The position numbers and the translations under genes are program-made. Below are positions 25,639 through 35,524 of a stretch of 64,000 bases of DNA, in pieces. This DNA is from Streptomyces xanthophaeus. GTDB taxonomy: Bacteria; Actinomycetota; Actinomycetes; Streptomycetales; Streptomycetaceae. Under the pieces are notes generated by a model. That model ran no database searches and was not told the DNA's origin. It worked only from the letters and a program-made list of their open reading frames with translations. The stretch's first letter is position 1; the number at the start of each line of letters is the position of its first letter. The stretch is from NCBI RefSeq assembly GCF_000725805.1, contig NZ_JOFT01000013.1, positions 62,001 through 126,000 on the forward strand. The letters run 5' to 3'.

Positions 25639-27357
25639 GTGAGTGTGGGGGATCCGTTGACTCAGGTGCCGCGGATGCGGCTGGACGAGTTGCTCGACGA
25701 ACTCCAGGTGCGCATCGACGCGGTGCGCGGCACCCGCGACCGGGTGCACAGCCTCCTGGAGGCCGTCATGTCGGTCGGGCGGGAGCTGGATCTGGCCCAG
25801 GTGCTCCGGCGGATCGTGGAGGCGGCGGCGCTGCTCGTCGACGCCGACTACGGCGCGCTGGGCGTCATCGGCCCCGACGGACGGACTCTCTCGCAGTTCC
25901 TCACGGTCGGACTCACCGAGAAGGAGATCGCCGAGATCGGCCCCCTGCCGGCCGGCCACGGCCTGCTCGGGGAGGTCATCCACCACCCGGAGCCCCTGCG
26001 CCTCACCGACCTCGGCGCGCACTCCTCCTCCTACGGCTTTCCGGCTCACCACCCGCCCATGCGCACGTTCCTCGGCGTCCCGATCCGGGTCCGCGACGAG
26101 GTCTTCGGCAACCTCTACCTCACCGACAAGCGCGGCGGGATCGATTTCGACACCGAGGACGAGACGGTCATCTCCACCCTCTCCGTGGCGGCGGGCGTGG
26201 CGATCGACAACGCGCGGCTCTACGAGAGCTCGCAGCGCCAACAGCGGTGGCTCAGGGCGAACGCGGAGATCACCGAGAGCCTGCTGTCCGGCAGTTCGCG
26301 CCCGGCGGTGCTGGAGCTCATCGCCCGCCGTGCCCAGGAGATCACCGCGGCGCGGCTCGCGGACATCTCCATGCCGGTGGCCGGAGCCGAGGGCCTGGTC
26401 GTCGAGTTCGCGGTCGGAGCGGACAGCGAAGCCCGGCAGGGGCTCGTCGTCCCCCTCACGGGAACGCTCTCGGGAGCCGCGCACCGGACCGGCCGGTCCG
26501 TCGCGTCCCTGCACGCCTCCGACGACGACCGGTATCCCGCCGATGTCCAGGTGCAGGACGGGCTCGGACCTGCCGTGGCGGTCCCGCTGGGCACCGCTGC
26601 CGGAGCGAGCAGGGGTGTCCTGCTGCTCGCCCGCCCGGTGGGAGGGCCGGCGTTCGGCGAAGGGGAACTGGAGCCGCTCGTCGCGTTCGCCGGTCAGGCG
26701 GCGCTGGCCTTGGAGCTGGCGGAGCGGCGACGGGACGCCGAGCAGATCGCCCTGCTGGAGGAGCGTGACCGGATCGCCCGCGACCTGCACGACCTCGCCA
26801 TCCAGCGGCTCTTCGCCACCGGGATGACGCTGCAGAGTGCCGCTCGCCTGGTCGAGCACGAGGGGGCTGCGGAGCGGGTCGGTCGTGCGGTCGACGATCT
26901 GGACGAGACCATCAAGATCATCCGGTCGACGATCTTCGGGCTCCGTACGAAGGACCGCGAGAGCGGACCCGGCCTGCGGGCGCGTGCTGCCCGTGCCGTC
27001 GGCGACGCGGCCACCGCCCTCGGACACCCGCCGCGTCTGAGCATGGAGGGCCTGCTCGACACGGACGTGCCGCCGCACGTCGCCGACCACGTCATGGCGG
27101 TGCTCGGCGAACTCCTGAGCAACGCGGTCCGCCACGCGCAGTCGACCCGGGTCGGTGTCGTCCTCAAGGCCGGACCGGGGGAGATCACGCTGACCGTCTC
27201 GGACAACGGCAGGGGCATTCCTGCGCAGGGACGCAGGAGCGGCTTGCTCAACCTCGCTGAGCGGGCCGAGGCCCTGGGCGGGACCTTCACCGTCGATGCA
27301 CCCGATGAGGGAGGCAGCAGGCTCGTCTGGCGGGCGCCGCTGCCCACCGGGAGCTGA
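25639..27357 (+). CDS. DosT/DosS-like GAF-GAF sensor histidine kinase (kinase 1)
   Basis: GTG 25639 follows GGAGGGG with good spacing. The 572-residue protein has GAF-A (about 35-190), GAF-B (about 205-365), a HisKA_3 dimerisation domain (RIARDLHDLAIQRLFATG, phospho-acceptor His in RDLHD) and a C-terminal HATPase ([27 protein letters not shown]). GAF-A contains FPAHHPPM; the second His, residue 138, aligns with the proximal heme ligand His149 of M. tuberculosis DosS. The distal Tyr in NLYLT is kept. The residue equivalent to DosS Glu87 is Gly (GALGV), as in the O2 sensor DosT. Inferred role: heme-based O2/NO/CO or redox sensor for the DosR-like regulators at 28587 and 53121. Confidence 0.9.
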   Translation: MSVGDPLTQVPRMRLDELLDELQVRIDAVRGTRDRVHSLLEAVMSVGRELDLAQVLRRIVEAAALLVDADYGALGVIGPDGRTLSQFLTVGLTEKEIAEIGPLPAGHGLLGEVIHHPEPLRLTDLGAHSSSYGFPAHHPPMRTFLGVPIRVRDEVFGNLYLTDKRGGIDFDTEDETVISTLSVAAGVAIDNARLYESSQRQQRWLRANAEITESLLSGSSRPAVLELIARRAQEITAARLADISMPVAGAEGLVVEFAVGADSEARQGLVVPLTGTLSGAAHRTGRSVASLHASDDDRYPADVQVQDGLGPAVAVPLGTAAGASRGVLLLARPVGGPAFGEGELEPLVAFAGQAALALELAERRRDAEQIALLEERDRIARDLHDLAIQRLFATGMTLQSAARLVEHEGAAERVGRAVDDLDETIKIIRSTIFGLRTKDRESGPGLRARAARAVGDAATALGHPPRLSMEGLLDTDVPPHVADHVMAVLGELLSNAVRHAQSTRVGVVLKAGPGEITLTVSDNGRGIPAQGRRSGLLNLAERAEALGGTFTVDAPDEGGSRLVWRAPLPTGS

Positions 27358-27365
27358 CGCCACGG

Positions 27366-27869
27366 TCACGACCGATCCCGGCGGGCGACCGGCGCGGGCT
27401 GCGTTCCCACCGCCTCCAGCCTGAATCCGGTGACGAGGTCGGGGCGGATCCGCAGAGCGCCGGCCATGGGCCGCGCCACCCAGGGGCGCAGAAGTTCCGC
27501 ATAGCGGTCCGCCTCGCCGGCGTCTGCCACCGGGCTCGCGTATCCGGTGACGACCACGCTCCATCCGAGGTGCGTGTCGGGGTCTATGGCGTCCGCTTCG
27601 TAGGCGACCACCACACCGGGAACGCCGACGGGTGCCACAAGGGAGGCGAGCGCACCGTCGTCGTGGATCCGCACGATGATGTCCCCGTCCTCGACGAGGT
27701 GGTTGACCGGGCGGACGGCGGGCAACGCGTGCTGCGTGAAGACGATGCGTCCCAGGGACACCGTCGCCACCAGCCGGAGCGCCTCAGCCCTCTCCAGCTC
27801 CCGCATGCGCCGGGCAGGCGACGCATCACGGACCCGGCTGTCGGCGCACTGTGTGCCGTCCTGGTCCAT
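27366..27869 (-). CDS. PPOX-family (pyridoxamine 5'-phosphate oxidase-like) flavin-binding protein
   Basis: The 167-residue protein has the split-barrel pattern LRLVATVSLGRIVFTQHALPAVRPVNHLVEDGDIIVRI, followed by VVVAYEADAIDPDTHLGWSVVVTG. This is the streptomycete/mycobacterial PPOX-like family often found in dormancy clusters. These proteins bind FMN or F420; the substrate is unknown. ATG 27869 is chosen because GAAGG lies at the right distance. A 14-bp palindrome is about 83-96 bases upstream. A truncated relative with the same N-terminal block lies at 51590. Confidence 0.85.
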   Translation of the reverse strand: MDQDGTQCADSRVRDASPARRMRELERAEALRLVATVSLGRIVFTQHALPAVRPVNHLVEDGDIIVRIHDDGALASLVAPVGVPGVVVAYEADAIDPDTHLGWSVVVTGYASPVADAGEADRYAELLRPWVARPMAGALRIRPDLVTGFRLEAVGTQPAPVARRDRS

Positions 27870-27951
27870 GATGCGCGCCTTCGTCGAGTACCAAATCGGT
27901 CCGTACGGCTTTCGATTCACCAGCCTCCCTCTCGACCCGGTGAGGGAACCA

Positions 27952-27965
27952 GGGCCGAACGGTCC
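27952..27965. promoter_or_regulatory. 14-bp palindrome upstream of the PPOX gene
   Basis: GGGCCGAACGGTCC, a close match to GGGCCGAWCGGYCC, identical to the site at 51752. It lies upstream of the minus-strand PPOX gene; no second copy is visible near it. Confidence 0.65.
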
Positions 27966-27997
27966 ACATCAGGCTCCGGATGCGGACGGCACCGCGA

Positions 27998-28324
27998 TCA
28001 CGTGACGACGAGCCGCAGGTCTCGGTCGGCACCGAGCACCCGCATGGACTTGACCACCGGCGGCGGTACGTCGCAGAGGAGGAGCCGCGTTCCCGAGGCA
28101 CGACAGCGACGGTTCAGACGCACGAAGAGGTCGATTCCGGCGCTGTCGCAGAAAGTGAGGCGGCGCAGGTCCAGAATCAGGTTCCGATGGCCGGCTCGTG
28201 CGAGTTCGTGGAGGCGCAGCTCCACTTGCTCCGCCGTGAAGAAGTCGAGCTCCCCGGACAGGGTGACTCCCAGACCGCGATCATCACGTGCGATGGTCCT
28301 CAGGTCGATCAAGGCGGTCGTCAT
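27998..28324 (-). CDS. STAS-domain anti-sigma factor antagonist
   Basis: The 108-residue protein is a single STAS domain with the phospho-acceptor motif CDSAG (Ser61), as in SpoIIAA/RsbV-type antagonists. Such proteins release a sigma factor by binding its anti-sigma kinase when unphosphorylated. GGAGG lies five bases before the ATG. Two 14-bp palindromes (28434, 28456) stand about 110-145 bases upstream, so it may be co-regulated with the divergent response regulator. A PAS-SpoIIE phosphatase with its own HATPase at 32876 is a possible partner; the sigma factor is not in the window. Confidence 0.88.
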   Translation of the reverse strand: MTTALIDLRTIARDDRGLGVTLSGELDFFTAEQVELRLHELARAGHRNLILDLRRLTFCDSAGIDLFVRLNRRCRASGTRLLLCDVPPPVVKSMRVLGADRDLRLVVT

Positions 28325-28433
28325 GGGATCCTCCGCGCTGCTTGCGGCTCCGTCGAGTCGCGCCGTTCCCCGTGCGTCATCAGTTCATCCGGTGCCGAGT
28401 GCACTCGGGAAGGTCCGGCAGGCCCTCCGGGCA

Positions 28434-28469
28434 GGGCCGAAGGTCCCTCTTCGGAGGGCCGACCGGTAC
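28434..28469. promoter_or_regulatory. tandem 14-bp palindromes near the STAS gene
   Basis: GGGCCGAAGGTCCC (28434-28447) and the weaker GGGCCGACCGGTAC (28456-28469), starts 22 bases apart. They lie on the STAS side of the divergent STAS / response-regulator intergenic region. Confidence 0.65.
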
Positions 28470-28496
28470 GCCGCCGATCCGCGTACGGGCCGATGA

Positions 28497-28524
28497 GGGC
28501 CGATCGGCCCTGGCCGTTCGGCCC
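28497..28524. promoter_or_regulatory. perfect 14-bp palindrome plus adjoining copy upstream of the response regulator
   Basis: GGGCCGATCGGCCC (28497-28510) is a perfect palindrome and the best copy in the window. TGGCCGTTCGGCCC (28511-28524) follows directly. The start codon of the DosR-like regulator is 63 bases downstream. The arrangement suggests autoregulation. Confidence 0.75.
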
Positions 28525-28586
28525 GTCGGAGGGGCAGGATGCCGGTGTTCGTGCTCCCAGGACGAACCCAGCGAAGGAGTTGTGTC

Positions 28587-29294
28587 ATGACCGACAGCGG
28601 TGCCCTCACCTCTGCGAAGACGCCGATCACGGTCTTCCTGCTCGACGACCACGAAGTCGTGCGCCGCGGGGTGCACGACCTGCTGGACGCCGAGCCCGAC
28701 CTGACCGTGATCGGCGAGGCGGGCACGGCGGAACAGGCGCTGATCCGCATTCCCGCGCTGCGCCCCCAGGTGGCGGTGCTGGACGTCCGGCTTCAGGACG
28801 GCGACGGGGTGAGCGTGTGCCGGGAGCTGCGCTCGCGGATGCCCGAGCTGGCCTGCCTGATGCTCACGTCGTTCGACGACGAGGAGGCGCTGCTGGACGC
28901 CGTGATGGCGGGGGCCTCGGGCTACGTCCTGAAGCAGATCACCGGCACCGACCTGGTCACTGCCGTCCGTACCGTCGCGTCCGGTCAGTCCATGCTGGAC
29001 CCGGGGGCCACGACCCGGCTCATGGCCCGGATGCGCGGCGACGTACCCAAGGAGGAGCAGGTCCCCGGCCTCCCGGGCTTCACCGACCGGGAGAAGGAGA
29101 TCCTCGTCATGGTCAGCGAGGGACTCACCAACCGGGAGATCGGCAAGCGGATGTACCTTGCGGAGAAGACGGTGAAGAACATCATCTCGCGGCTGTTCAT
29201 CAAACTCGGAGTGGAGCGTCGGGTCCAGGCCGCCGTCATCGCCAGTCACGCGCTGACCCCTCCGAGCCGGCATCCGGCCGCGGCCGCCGAATAG
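28587..29294 (+). CDS. DosR/DevR-like NarL-family response regulator (regulator 1)
   Basis: The 235-residue protein closely follows M. tuberculosis Dos[23 protein letters not shown], phospho-acceptor Asp66 in [28 protein letters not shown], and a LuxR-type HTH. The recognition-helix segment EKTVKN, which in DosR carries the DNA-contacting Lys/Asn residues, is identical. It should be phosphorylated by the GAF kinases at 25639 and/or 53855. GAAGGAG lies seven bases before ATG 28587. Four 14-bp palindromes crowd its promoter region, which argues for positive autoregulation. Its nearest paralog is at 53121. Confidence 0.93.
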   Translation: MTDSGALTSAKTPITVFLLDDHEVVRRGVHDLLDAEPDLTVIGEAGTAEQALIRIPALRPQVAVLDVRLQDGDGVSVCRELRSRMPELACLMLTSFDDEEALLDAVMAGASGYVLKQITGTDLVTAVRTVASGQSMLDPGATTRLMARMRGDVPKEEQVPGLPGFTDREKEILVMVSEGLTNREIGKRMYLAEKTVKNIISRLFIKLGVERRVQAAVIASHALTPPSRHPAAAAE

Positions 29295-29372
29295 CGGATG
29301 CCGTGCCGGTAGGCGGGGTGCACCGTACAGTCACGCACCCCGCCCCCGCCCCTTCCCGCTCCCCCGGCCCGG

Positions 29373-30248
29373 TCAGGGGTGCGGGACCACCGCGACCGGG
29401 CAGGCCGAGTGGTGCAGGACCGCATGGGCCACGGATCCGATGCGCGTGCCCACCGACGACTCGCGCACCTTGCGGCCGACGACAAGGAGCTGCGGGTCCG
29501 ACGATGCGGTCAGCAGGACGTGGCCGGCGCTGCCCTGTTCCACGTGCTCGACGACCTCCACCTGCGGGTACCTGAGCCTCCACGGCTCCAGCGCCTGCTC
29601 CAGCGCCGCCTTCTCGTACGGTTCCAGACCTCCGAACTGGTCGGCGATCCAGAGCGATCCGGGGCTGTAGCCGTAGACCGGGGGCAGGCTCCAGGCGCGG
29701 ACCGCGCGGAGCGGGACCTTGCGTACGGCGGCCGCCTCGAAGGCGATGCGCAGCACCTCGGCGGACTCCTCCACGCCGCCCTGCTGGCCCACGACGACCT
29801 CGCCCAGCTCCGGCAGGGCCACCGGCCTGCCGTGCGCGGAACGCACGGAGACCACGGGGCACTCCGCGGCGGCGATCACCTGCTGACCGTACGAGCCGAG
29901 CAGGAAGCCGACCAGGGCGCTGTGCCCGCGGGTACCGAGAACGAGCAGTTCCGCTCCCTTGGCGGCATGCAGCAGAGCCGGCACCGCCGCGTCGGAGAGC
30001 ACCTCCGCGGTGACGGTGAGCCCCGGGTACCGCTGGGTGAGCTCTCCCTCGGCCTCCCTCAGGGTGTCCTCGGCGCGCCGGGCTTCGGTGCTGCGGTCCT
30101 GGACGAGCGGGAGTGCGAGCGGCTGCCACAGCCAGGCGTGGACCACGTGCAGGGGCAGGTCGCGCCGTACGGCTTCGCGAGCGGCCCAGTCGGCCGCGGC
30201 CCGGCTTTCCGGGGATCCGTCCACTCCGACGACGAGGGTGCGCTTCAC
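29373..30248 (-). CDS. tandem-domain universal stress protein A
   Basis: GTG 30248 follows CGGAGGA. The 291-residue protein contains two Usp domains. The first has the ATP-binding signature G-x2-G-x9-GS (GTRGHSALVGFLLGSYG). The second has GRKVRESSVGTRIGSVAHAV, where the second Gly is Val, so nucleotide binding there may differ. It is a Rv2005c/Rv1996-like architecture; such Usps are abundant DosR-regulon proteins. It is divergent from the phosphoketolase gene and shares two 14-bp palindromes with it. Confidence 0.92.
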   Translation of the reverse strand: MKRTLVVGVDGSPESRAAADWAAREAVRRDLPLHVVHAWLWQPLALPLVQDRSTEARRAEDTLREAEGELTQRYPGLTVTAEVLSDAAVPALLHAAKGAELLVLGTRGHSALVGFLLGSYGQQVIAAAECPVVSVRSAHGRPVALPELGEVVVGQQGGVEESAEVLRIAFEAAAVRKVPLRAVRAWSLPPVYGYSPGSLWIADQFGGLEPYEKAALEQALEPWRLRYPQVEVVEHVEQGSAGHVLLTASSDPQLLVVGRKVRESSVGTRIGSVAHAVLHHSACPVAVVPHP

Positions 30249-30366
30249 AGGTCTGTCCTCCGTGCTGATGCCAGGGCATCGGGGTCGGCCGGCAGGGGGA
30301 GCGGCACCGGCCGGGGGAACCGGCGCCGCTGAAACCACCCTCGCCGCGACGGTCCGTGCCGCACAG

Positions 30367-30401
30367 GGGCCGACAGTCCCTCCCCGAGGGCCGGTCCTCC
30401 C
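30367..30401. promoter_or_regulatory. tandem 14-bp palindromes between usp A and phosphoketolase
   Basis: GGGCCGACAGTCCC (30367-30380) and GGGCCGGTCCTCCC (30388-30401), starts 21 bases apart, in a divergent promoter region. The proximal site is 85 bases before the phosphoketolase start. Confidence 0.65.
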
Positions 30402-30485
30402 CTCGCGAAGGAGACGGTGCAGGGGCAGGGTGTCGCCATCGGCTCAGTCGACGAACGTTCCGGACCGCCGCACGGAGGAGCGGAC

Positions 30486-32846
30486 ATGACCGCGTACCCC
30501 ATCTCGGAGCTCGACGCCCACTGGCGCGCCGCCAACTACCTGGCAGTGGGCCAGATCTACCTCATGGACAACCCGCTGCTGGCCGAACCCCTGCGTCCGG
30601 AGCACATCAAGCCCCGGCTCCTCGGCCACTGGGGCACCTCCCCCGGCCTCAACCTCGTGCACACCCACCTGAACCACGCGATCAAGGAGCGGTCCCTCGA
30701 TGCCCTGTGCGTCTGGGGTCCGGGCCACGGCGGACCCGCGGTCCTCGCCAACTCCTGGCTTGAGGGCACGTACACCGAGACCTACCCCGGCATCACGCGG
30801 GACGCTGCGGGCATGGCCACGCTGTTCCGGCAGTTCTCCTTCCCCGGCGGCGTACCGAGCCATGTGGCACCGGAGACGCCCGGCTCCGTCCACGAGGGCG
30901 GCGAGCTGGGGTACGCCCTGTCCCACGCCTACGGGGCCGCCTTCGACCACCCCGGCCTGCTGGTCGCCTGCGTGATCGGCGACGGTGAGGCGGAGACGGG
31001 GCCGCTGGCCGCGTCCTGGCATTCGAACAAGTTCCTCGACCCGGTCCACGACGGCGCCGTTCTGCCGATCCTCCATCTGAACGGCTACAAGATCGCGAAC
31101 CCGACGGTGCTGTCCCGGATCCCCGAGGGAGAGCTCGACGCGCTGCTGCGCGGCTACGGCCACGACCCGTTGTACGTCACGGGCAGCGACCCCGCCCTCG
31201 TCCACCGGGCCATGGCCCGCACGATGGAGCACGCCCTCGACCGCATCGCCCTCATCCAGCGCGAGTTCCGCTCCGGCGCCACCGGTCCCCGCCGGGAACA
31301 CCCGCGCTGGCCGATGATCGTCATGCGCACCCCCAAGGGCTGGACCGGCCCGGAGACCGTCGACGGCGACCCGGTCGAGGGCACGTGGCGCGCTCACCAG
31401 GTCCCGCTGGCCGGGGTGCGCGAGAACCCCGAACACCTCAGGCAGTTGGAGGGCTGGATGCGCTCGTACCGGCCGGAGGAGCTCTTCGACGCCGAGGGAC
31501 GCCCCACCGCACGGGTCCTCGCCTGCGTCCCCGAGGGCCATCGCCGCCTGGGCGCCGTCCCGTACGCGAACGGAGGCCGGCTGCTGCGGCCGCTGCCGAT
31601 GCCGTCGCTCGATGCCTACGCCGTCCCCGTCGAGAAGCCGGGCAGCACCCTCCACGAACCGACCCGCGTGCTGGGGCGCTTCCTCACCCGGATCATGCAC
31701 GACACCGCCGAGCGGCGGGACTTCAGGGTCGTCGGACCTGACGAGACCGCCTCCAACCGCCTCGACGACCTGTACGAGGCGACCGGAAAGGCCTGGCAGG
31801 GCATCACGGAGGCCACCGACCGCGATCTGTCCCGGCACGGCCGGGTCATGGAGATCCTGTCCGAACACGTCTGCCAGGGCTGGCTGGAGGGCTACCTCCT
31901 CACCGGCCGCCACGGGGTCTTCTCCACGTACGAAGCCTTCGCGCACATCGTCGACTCCATGGTCGGCCAGCACATCAAGTGGCTGAAGACCTCGCGCGAA
32001 CTGTCCTGGCGGGCCCCGGTCGCCTCCCTCAACTACCTGCTCACCTCGCACGTCTGGCGCCAGGACAACAACGGCTTCTCCCACCAGGACCCCGGATTCG
32101 TCGACCACGTCCTCAACAAGAGCCCCGAGGTCGTGCGGGTCTACCTGCCGCCGGACGCCAACACCCTCCTCGCCGTGGCCGATCACGCCCTGCGCAGCCG
32201 TGACCGGGTCAACGTCATCGTCGCCGGAAAGCAGCCCTGCTTCGACTGGCTGCCGATGGACGGGGCCCGCACCCACGTGGCGCGCGGCGCCGGCGTGTGG
32301 AAGTGGGCGGGCACCGACCACGGCTCCCGCGAGCCGGACGTCGTACTCGCCTGCGCCGGCGACGTTCCCACCATGGAGGTGCTGGCCGCCTCGGCCCTGC
32401 TGCGCGAACACCTCCCCCGGCTGGCCGTCCGGGTCGTCAACGTCGTCGACATCGCCCGGCTGATGCCCCACGAGGAACACCCGCACGGCATGACGGACAC
32501 CGAGTACGACGCTCTCTTCACCACCGACCGGCCGGTGATCTTCGCCTACCACGGCTATCCGTGGCTGATCCACCGCCTGGCCTACCGCCGTACCGGTCAC
32601 CCGAACCTGCATGTGCGCGGGTACAAGGAGTCCGGCACGACGACCACCCCCTTCGACATGGTCGTGCGCAACGACATGGACCGCTACCGACTCGTCATGG
32701 ACGTCATCGACCGCGTCCCCGGCCTCGCCGGCCGGGCCGAGGGGCTCCGCCAGACGATGGCGGACCAGCGCATCCGCCACCACGACTGGATCCGCGAGCA
32801 CGGCACCGACCTGCCGGAGATCGCCGACTGGGCCTGGCCGTACTGA
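30486..32846 (+). CDS. xfp: phosphoketolase (xylulose-5-phosphate/fructose-6-phosphate)
   Basis: The 786-residue, full-length ThDP enzyme cleaves xylulose-5-P or fructose-6-P with Pi to acetyl phosphate plus a triose/tetrose phosphate. Visible signatures are [18 protein letters not shown] near the N-terminus, the ThDP-binding [19 protein letters not shown], and [19 protein letters not shown] is five bases before ATG 30486. Acetyl phosphate can feed acetate kinase for substrate-level ATP, useful when respiration stops. Two 14-bp palindromes lie upstream. Confidence 0.95.
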   Translation: MTAYPISELDAHWRAANYLAVGQIYLMDNPLLAEPLRPEHIKPRLLGHWGTSPGLNLVHTHLNHAIKERSLDALCVWGPGHGGPAVLANSWLEGTYTETYPGITRDAAGMATLFRQFSFPGGVPSHVAPETPGSVHEGGELGYALSHAYGAAFDHPGLLVACVIGDGEAETGPLAASWHSNKFLDPVHDGAVLPILHLNGYKIANPTVLSRIPEGELDALLRGYGHDPLYVTGSDPALVHRAMARTMEHALDRIALIQREFRSGATGPRREHPRWPMIVMRTPKGWTGPETVDGDPVEGTWRAHQVPLAGVRENPEHLRQLEGWMRSYRPEELFDAEGRPTARVLACVPEGHRRLGAVPYANGGRLLRPLPMPSLDAYAVPVEKPGSTLHEPTRVLGRFLTRIMHDTAERRDFRVVGPDETASNRLDDLYEATGKAWQGITEATDRDLSRHGRVMEILSEHVCQGWLEGYLLTGRHGVFSTYEAFAHIVDSMVGQHIKWLKTSRELSWRAPVASLNYLLTSHVWRQDNNGFSHQDPGFVDHVLNKSPEVVRVYLPPDANTLLAVADHALRSRDRVNVIVAGKQPCFDWLPMDGARTHVARGAGVWKWAGTDHGSREPDVVLACAGDVPTMEVLAASALLREHLPRLAVRVVNVVDIARLMPHEEHPHGMTDTEYDALFTTDRPVIFAYHGYPWLIHRLAYRRTGHPNLHVRGYKESGTTTTPFDMVVRNDMDRYRLVMDVIDRVPGLAGRAEGLRQTMADQRIRHHDWIREHGTDLPEIADWAWPY

Positions 32847-32875
32847 GCCGCCCGGCCGCCGGATGACGCTCGCCG

Positions 32876-34753
32876 TCAGCGACGCGGGGGCGGCAGCGGC
32901 AGGGCGAACCAGACCGCCTTGCCCTCCGCCGTCGGCAGCGTGCCCCAGGAGCTGGCGAGGGAGTCGACCAGGAGCAGCCCCCGGCCCGATTCCGCGTCCG
33001 GGGCGGCGAAGCGGGCCTGGGGAAGCACCGGGCTTCCGTCGCAGACCTCGACGCCCAGCTCTCGACCGGCCTGCCGCAGCCGGAGCCGCAGGGGCCCGCT
33101 GCCGTGGCGGACGGCGTTGGAGAGCAGCTCGGATGCCAGCAGACAGGCCGTCTCCCGCAGGTGTTCGTCGTCCTTGCCCCAGGCCTCAAGGGTGGCGCGC
33201 AGGAAGCGGCGGCCCTCGGCGACACTGCTCGGGGCGGCGTCCAGGACGACGGACCGCGAGGTGGCCGGGGTCTCGGGGATGCGCACGAGGAGCAGGGTGA
33301 CGTCGTCCGCGTTGTCGTCGGCGTCCGGGAGGAGATCGGCCAGCAACCGGTCTGCCACGGCCTCCAGGGATCCGGCCGTCGCGAGGCCCTTCTCCAGCGC
33401 CGCGGCGAGCCCGTCGACCTGCCCTTCGATGTCGCCGGCGGGCGTCTCCACCAGTCCGTCCGTGTAGAGCGCCAGCACCGAGCCCGGCGCGACCGCGTGC
33501 CGGCTCTCGTGGTGGGGTACCTCACCGACCCCGAGCGGTACGCTCACCTCGACCGGCAACCGGTCCACCTCGCCGCCGGGGGCGGCCAGCAGGACGGGCA
33601 GGTGTCCGGCCGAACAGACGGTTATCTCGGCCGCGTCCGCGTCCACGACGAGGTAGCAGCAGGTGACGAACTGGTCCGGGAGTTCGCTGACCACGGCGTC
33701 GAGGGCGCGCATCAGCTGCCAGGGCGGCATTCCGGTCTTCGCCAAGGCGTGCGAGGCGGACCGTAGCTGCCCCATGACAGCGGCGGCATCCAGCCCGCGT
33801 CCCATCACGTCGCCGATCATCACGCCGACCCGGCCGCCGCCCAGCGGGATCAGGTCGAACCAGTCCCCTCCCACCCCGGCCCCCTGCCGGGCGGGAAAGT
33901 AGCGGCTCGCGGTCGAAATGCCCGGCACGTCCGGCGGTGAGCCCATGAGGCTGCGCTGGAGGGTGAGAGCGACGTGGCGTTGCTGTTCGTAGAGCCGGGC
34001 GAGCATCTCCTCGGCGGCCTTGCGCTCCGTGACGTCGCGGATGGCCGCGGAGACGAGCGTCCCGTCGGGGGTCTCCAGGGGGCTCAGGCTGATCTCGACC
34101 GGGAACTCGCGCCCGTCCCGGCACAGGCCGTACAGCTCGAGCCCCGCGCCCATGGGTCTGACCTGCCGGTTGACGAAGTAGCCGTCGCGGAAGGAGGAGT
34201 GGTGGCCGCGGAACCGGTGGGGTACGAGCACCTCGACGGGCCGCCCGAGCAAATCCTCGCGCGCATAGCCGAAGAGCGCCTCGGTCTGGGCGTTGACCAG
34301 CTGGATGGTGCCGCTCTCGTCGACGATCACCATCGCGTCGGGGGCCGCCTCCAGCAGGGCCCGGAACCGTTCCTCGGCGGCCCGGCGCTCGCTGACGTCC
34401 CGCACGGCAGCCGAGATCAGCAGGCCCTCGGGGGTCTCCAGCGGGCTCAGGCTGATCTCCACGGGGAACTCGCGCCCGTCGCGGCGCAGACCGTACAGTT
34501 CCAGCCCCGCCCCCATCGGGCGGACCTGGCGGCTGGCCGCGTAGCCGAGCCGGTGGCGCGGATGCTGACCACGGAACCGCTCGGGCACCAGCACATCGAT
34601 GGGGCGCCCCAGGAGTTCCTTCCGGGGGTAGCCGAACAGGGCCTCGGTCTGGGCATTGACCAGGCGGATCACCCCGGCGTCGTCCACGATCACCATCGCG
34701 TCCGGTGCCGCTTCCAGCAGAGCCCTGAAGGGCTCTTCGGTCGTCGCTGCCAT
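32876..34753 (-). CDS. PAS-PAS-SpoIIE-HATPase phosphatase/kinase
   Basis: The 625-residue protein begins at ATG 34753 (GAGG upstream). Two PAS domains of about 120 residues each are near-duplicates; both contain [26 protein letters not shown] and [16 protein letters not shown] SpoIIE/PP2C phosphatase domain follows ([32 protein letters not shown]), then a C-terminal serine-kinase-like HATPase ([25 protein letters not shown]). Such fusions control anti-sigma antagonists by dephosphorylation and phosphorylation, so the STAS protein at 27998 is a possible substrate. One 14-bp palindrome lies 140 bases upstream. Confidence 0.92.
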   Translation of the reverse strand: MAATTEEPFRALLEAAPDAMVIVDDAGVIRLVNAQTEALFGYPRKELLGRPIDVLVPERFRGQHPRHRLGYAASRQVRPMGAGLELYGLRRDGREFPVEISLSPLETPEGLLISAAVRDVSERRAAEERFRALLEAAPDAMVIVDESGTIQLVNAQTEALFGYAREDLLGRPVEVLVPHRFRGHHSSFRDGYFVNRQVRPMGAGLELYGLCRDGREFPVEISLSPLETPDGTLVSAAIRDVTERKAAEEMLARLYEQQRHVALTLQRSLMGSPPDVPGISTASRYFPARQGAGVGGDWFDLIPLGGGRVGVMIGDVMGRGLDAAAVMGQLRSASHALAKTGMPPWQLMRALDAVVSELPDQFVTCCYLVVDADAAEITVCSAGHLPVLLAAPGGEVDRLPVEVSVPLGVGEVPHHESRHAVAPGSVLALYTDGLVETPAGDIEGQVDGLAAALEKGLATAGSLEAVADRLLADLLPDADDNADDVTLLLVRIPETPATSRSVVLDAAPSSVAEGRRFLRATLEAWGKDDEHLRETACLLASELLSNAVRHGSGPLRLRLRQAGRELGVEVCDGSPVLPQARFAAPDAESGRGLLLVDSLASSWGTLPTAEGKAVWFALPLPPPRR

Positions 34754-34892
34754 GCTGCGCCTCGCACTCGCCGGATCCCGCAGAAGGTACATCGGACCAC
34801 GCGGCCGAAAACCGCACTCCGGAATGACCGGGATCCGTCCACAATTGACCGGCTGTGAACGTGTCCGCCGAACGCCTGCGAGCCAGGCCTCG

Positions 34893-34906
34893 AGGGACCG
34901 GTCGGC
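34893..34906. promoter_or_regulatory. 14-bp palindrome upstream of the PAS-SpoIIE gene
   Basis: GGACCGGTCGGCCC, with positions 3 and 7 differing from the best copy. It lies between the start of the minus-strand PAS-SpoIIE gene and the end of the SHOCT gene, so it most likely serves the former. Confidence 0.55.
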
Positions 34907-34957
34907 CCGACCCCGCGGCCGGGAGCCGGACGTGACGTGAAGTGGCCCCGACCGGGT

Positions 34958-35242
34958 TCAGCTGTCTCGCGGTCCCGGCCGGCCTTGACCCGGCCCGTGC
35001 GCCCGCAGTGCGGTCAGACCTCGTTCGTACTCTTCTTCGTCGATCTCGCCTCGGGCGAAGCGTTCGGCGAGCAGTTGCCTGGCGGAGGGCGCAGCCGGGG
35101 GCTGCGTCGGGCCCGAGGGGTAACGGTCGACGCTGCGGAGGAACAGAACGACTGCCCCGACGGCCAGGGCCACGAAGAGAACCATGCTGAACGACATGAC
35201 GAACCAGCCCCATCCGCCCATTCCGTGGTCGTACCCGAACAT
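34958..35242 (-). CDS. small SHOCT-domain membrane protein
   Basis: The 94-residue protein has one N-terminal transmembrane helix (FVMSFSMVLFVALAVGAVVLFL) and a C-terminal SHOCT motif (LLAERFARGEIDEEEYERGL). AGGAG lies seven bases before its ATG. SHOCT proteins are small membrane-associated oligomerisation modules of unknown function, common in actinomycetes. It is divergent from the first CBS-BON gene, so the boxes at 35336-35559 could also act on it. Confidence 0.85.
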   Translation of the reverse strand: MFGYDHGMGGWGWFVMSFSMVLFVALAVGAVVLFLRSVDRYPSGPTQPPAAPSARQLLAERFARGEIDEEEYERGLTALRAHGPGQGRPGPRDS

Positions 35243-35335
35243 GGTTCACGCTCCTGCTGCGATGGTCCGGGACATGGCACTCGGTGGCATGTCCCCCGTG
35301 TCCTCACTGTCCGTCGGCCCTTGTCGTCCGGGCAT

Positions 35336-35371
35336 GGGCCGGTCGGGGGCGCGAGCAGGGCCGATGGGCCC
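35336..35371. promoter_or_regulatory. 14-bp palindrome pair, SHOCT side
   Basis: GGGCCGATGGGCCC (35358-35371) is a strong copy. GGGCCGGTCGGGGG (35336-35349), 22 bases before it, keeps only the left half-site. Confidence 0.6.
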
Positions 35372-35524
35372 ATCCCCCTTGCGCAGGGCCCGGGAGACCG
35401 TCTGGCCTTCCGGCAGGGCAGGGCCCTCGCGGGAGGCACACCGCCGGGCAGCGGCTGCCGCCCGCCGCCCACACGTGCAGCAGCCTCAGGGAGCCTCGCG
35501 AAGCTGTGCCCCGCGTGCGGCACG

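Noticed and set aside
23118..26768. 1216-codon plus-strand frame across the SulP, PPK2 and kinase genes
   Set aside because: Spans three genuine genes in other frames or strands and has low-complexity Arg/Gly/Pro/Glu composition.
27980..29575. 531-codon plus-strand frame over the STAS and regulator genes
   Set aside because: Overlaps two well-supported genes; Arg/Gly/Pro-rich shadow.
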